From Chloroflexota bacterium (GTDB taxonomy: Bacteria; Chloroflexota; Anaerolineae; 4572-78; J111), in NCBI GenBank assembly GCA_003695455.1, contig RFJF01000489.1, positions 1 to 14,344 of the forward strand: a DNA stretch of 14,344 nt. The letters run 5' to 3'. The translations under genes were made by a program, and so were the position numbers. The stretch's first letter is position 1. The number at the start of each line of letters is the position of its first letter. A model generated the notes under the pieces. That model was not told where the DNA came from. It worked only from the letters and a program-made list of their open reading frames with translations, and searched no databases. Below are positions 12,658 through 14,344 of this stretch, piece after piece.

Positions 12658-13677
12658 ATGGTCAAACAACTTCAAAAAGCCGCGAAAATAATCCAAACCA
12701 ACCTGGTTATTTTCCTGTTGCTTTCAATTATTCTGGGCGTGGCCTTTGGCTGGGCAAATCCTGCCGCCGCCAAAGGATTGAAATCGTACACCACCCTGAC
12801 CCTGTTCATCATGCTCTACCCAATGATGATTGGCCTGCGCATTGAAGAAGTGGGCAAAGCGATGATGAACCTGAAGCTCATCAGCCTGTCGATGCTCTTT
12901 AACTTTGTGCTTTCGCCCTTACTGGCGGCGCTGTTGGCCTACCTTTTCCTTCGTGACCGCCCCGATTTTGCCGTCGGGCTGATTTTGACGGGTACGGTTC
13001 CGTGTGCGGGTATGGTTGCCGGCTGGACGGGCTACGCCAAAGGCAACGTGGCGCTGTCGCTGGTGATTGTGGCGCTCAGTTTGCTGGTGAGCATTGTGAT
13101 GATTCCGGTGTGGATGCCGATTTTGGCGGGCGTGTATGTGCAGATTGATGCCCTGGCAATGTTCAAACAAATTCTGCTGGCGGTGGTGGTGCCGCTCATT
13201 CTGGGCGATTTGACTCGCCGGGCGATCTTCCGGCTTTGGGGCAAAAAGGGTTTTATGGAAGTTAAACCCATTTTGCCGGGCGTTTCAATGTTGGGCATGT
13301 ACATCATCGTTTTCATTTCGATGGCGCTGGAAGCCAACAACGTCTTGCACAACCCACAGTATTTTTTGATCATTCTCATCCCGCTGACGTTCTTTTACGC
13401 CGTGCTGTTTAGCGGTTCGGTGCTGTTCTCTCGCTGGGCGAAGTTCACGTATGAAGATATGGTTGCTTTTGCCTATGGGACGGCGGGGAAAAATATTTCG
13501 ATTGCCCTCGCGCTGGCGACCATCTTCTTTGGCCCGTTGACCGTGCTAGTGCTGGCGTTAAAGCCTATCATCCAGATTAGTTTTATGGCTATTTTCCTGC
13601 GTTTGGCTCCGGGCTTGCAAAAATGGTTTGCCCCGGCGCCGTATCACCATGCAGTGACAGCGAAAGGGGTAGAATGA
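12658..13677 (+). CDS. ACR3/bile acid:sodium symporter-family carrier
   Basis: The 339-residue protein has about ten membrane segments and belongs to the BASS/ACR3 superfamily (PF01758 type). The segment LTGTVPCAGMVAGWTGYAKGN (110-130) matches the ACR3 arsenite-efflux motif with its essential cysteine (Cys116 here). In ACR3 proteins a second key residue, a glutamate, lies in a later helix in a context like NNFELAxA; here that region is GKNISIALALA (278-288), without the glutamate. So the fold and cysteine agree with ACR3, but the substrate or coupling may differ. AAAAGGAT precedes the ATG at 12658. The open frame extends upstream to 12586, but that falls in a hairpin. Its stop overlaps the UspA start by 4 bases (ATGA). 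Confidence 0.82.
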   Translation: MVKQLQKAAKIIQTNLVIFLLLSIILGVAFGWANPAAAKGLKSYTTLTLFIMLYPMMIGLRIEEVGKAMMNLKLISLSMLFNFVLSPLLAALLAYLFLRDRPDFAVGLILTGTVPCAGMVAGWTGYAKGNVALSLVIVALSLLVSIVMIPVWMPILAGVYVQIDALAMFKQILLAVVVPLILGDLTRRAIFRLWGKKGFMEVKPILPGVSMLGMYIIVFISMALEANNVLHNPQYFLIILIPLTFFYAVLFSGSVLFSRWAKFTYEDMVAFAYGTAGKNISIALALATIFFGPLTVLVLALKPIIQISFMAIFLRLAPGLQKWFAPAPYHHAVTAKGVE

Positions 13678-14162
13678 TGTTCAAGAAAATTTTATGGGCC
13701 ACCGATTTCTCTGAACACGCGCATAATGCCGGGCTACGGGCACTTCAATGCGTTCAATGCAGTGAGGGCAGTCTATACGCCCTGACCGTCGTAGACCCGG
13801 AAGACCTGCCCATCATCCTGGGCAATATACCAGACCCTTTCATCCCCTCAACACAGGTTGAAGAAATGGAACATCGTTTGGAAAAAGAGTACGAACAGCG
13901 TGTTCAAGATCACCTGAAACACACGGTGGAAGCGTTGGGCGAAACCACTGTGCCTGTGAATACGCTCCTGCGCGTGGGGACACCGTGGAAGGAGATTGTG
14001 CGCGTTGCCAAAGAAATAGATGCGACGCTGATTGTCGTGGGTTCGCACGGAAAGCACAGTCTGGAGGAATTGCTATTTGGCAGTACGGTTGAAAATGTAA
14101 CCAAACATGCCCCGTGTCCCGTGCTGGTGGTGCGTGGCGCGCCGGCAACCGGATTGAAATAA
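13674..14162 (+). CDS. Universal stress protein (UspA family)
   Basis: The 162-residue protein shows the UspA fold: KKILWATDFSEHA at the N-terminus and, near the end, VVGSHGKHSLEELLFGSTVENV followed by CPVLVVR. This is the G-x2-G-x9-G-S/T pattern of ATP-binding members (Gly123, Gly126, Gly136). Usp proteins act as dimers in general stress survival and often sit next to transporters, where they may regulate them. The start at 13674 overlaps the previous stop (ATGA), with AAAGGGG a few bases upstream; a second ATG at 13677 is also possible. Coupling to the ACR3-like carrier suggests a linked role. Confidence 0.93.
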   Translation: MMFKKILWATDFSEHAHNAGLRALQCVQCSEGSLYALTVVDPEDLPIILGNIPDPFIPSTQVEEMEHRLEKEYEQRVQDHLKHTVEALGETTVPVNTLLRVGTPWKEIVRVAKEIDATLIVVGSHGKHSLEELLFGSTVENVTKHAPCPVLVVRGAPATGLK

Positions 14163-14185
14163 AATTTCTCAAGGAGAACAAAATA

Positions 14186-14344
14186 ATGGAAATGCAAGAG
14201 CAAAAAATCAAGAAATTCAATGTTCAGGTCAAACGTATCAGCAAAAAACAAGCCGTTGCCGAAACGCACGGGCAAAAACTGACTTTGGCGATTCAAGGGA
14301 AAGACCCCTCGCTTGGATTCACCGCCCCGGAAACTGTTTTGGCC
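14186..14344 (+). CDS. OsmC-like protein, N-terminal part only
   Basis: From the ATG at 14186 the frame stays open for 53 codons to the right edge. AAGGAG (14171-14176) precedes the start, and the gene lies 23 bases after the UspA stop. The residues FNVQVKRISKKQAVAETHGQ, and later GKDPSLGFTAPETVLA, resemble the N-terminal part of OsmC/Ohr-type proteins, where a similar FTAPETLLA segment leads into the helix with the first catalytic Cys. The catalytic cysteines are beyond the window, so peroxidase activity cannot be judged. Membership is likely but not secure. Confidence 0.6.
   Translation, partial: MEMQEQKIKKFNVQVKRISKKQAVAETHGQKLTLAIQGKDPSLGFTAPETVLA

Overview
The window looks like a chromosomal segment of a moderately GC-rich, free-living bacterium, most likely from the Chloroflexota (Anaerolineae-like) or a neighbouring phylum. 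That placement is an inference from the mix of genes (slipin, LysM plus GH-like DUF4015 protein, infC-rpmI-rplT, exporter-rich ArsR cluster) and from general protein character; no 16S or marker search was possible. No tRNA, rRNA, CRISPR array, transposase or integrase was seen.

Layout. (1) Positions 1-1462, minus strand: two FtsX/MacB-type ABC transporter permease genes in one operon, the second one running off the left edge. (2) A 469-base divergent spacer with promoter-like elements for both sides. (3) 1932-2726, plus: a slipin/stomatin-like membrane protein, closed by a clear rho-independent terminator. (4) 2919-4829, plus: a protein with two LysM domains and a putative glycosyl-hydrolase-like DUF4015 domain, with a strong promoter flanked by an inverted repeat. 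(5) 6056-4912, minus: the conserved translation operon infC-rpmI-rplT (IF3, L35, L20), convergent with the LysM gene and sharing a bidirectional terminator with it. infC appears to start at a rare ATA codon and is preceded by a leader that can fold into a terminator-like hairpin or a competing hairpin.

(6) From 6386 to the right edge, plus: an accessory stress cluster. It opens with an ArsR-family repressor gene, a YraQ/ArsP-type permease and a zinc-ribbon/thioredoxin-like protein. After a strong hairpin and a second promoter come a TauE/SafE-like exporter, a carboxymuconolactone-decarboxylase-like protein, a ChrA-type chromate transporter, a PIG-L/LmbE deacetylase, an 8-Cys ferredoxin, an ACR3/bile-acid-symporter-family carrier, a UspA protein and the start of an OsmC-like protein.

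The main observation is that the same 16-bp palindrome (TTCAAC-N4-CATTGAA type) occurs twice in front of arsR and once in front of the TauE-like gene, each time at or near the predicted transcription start. This ties the two halves of the cluster into one ArsR regulon. Four different anion or metalloid exporter families with several thiol/redox proteins under one thiol-rich ArsR repressor (Cys38, Cys107, Cys109) suggest a defence against an oxyanion, organoarsenical or reactive-sulfur compound. The substrate cannot be fixed from sequence alone.
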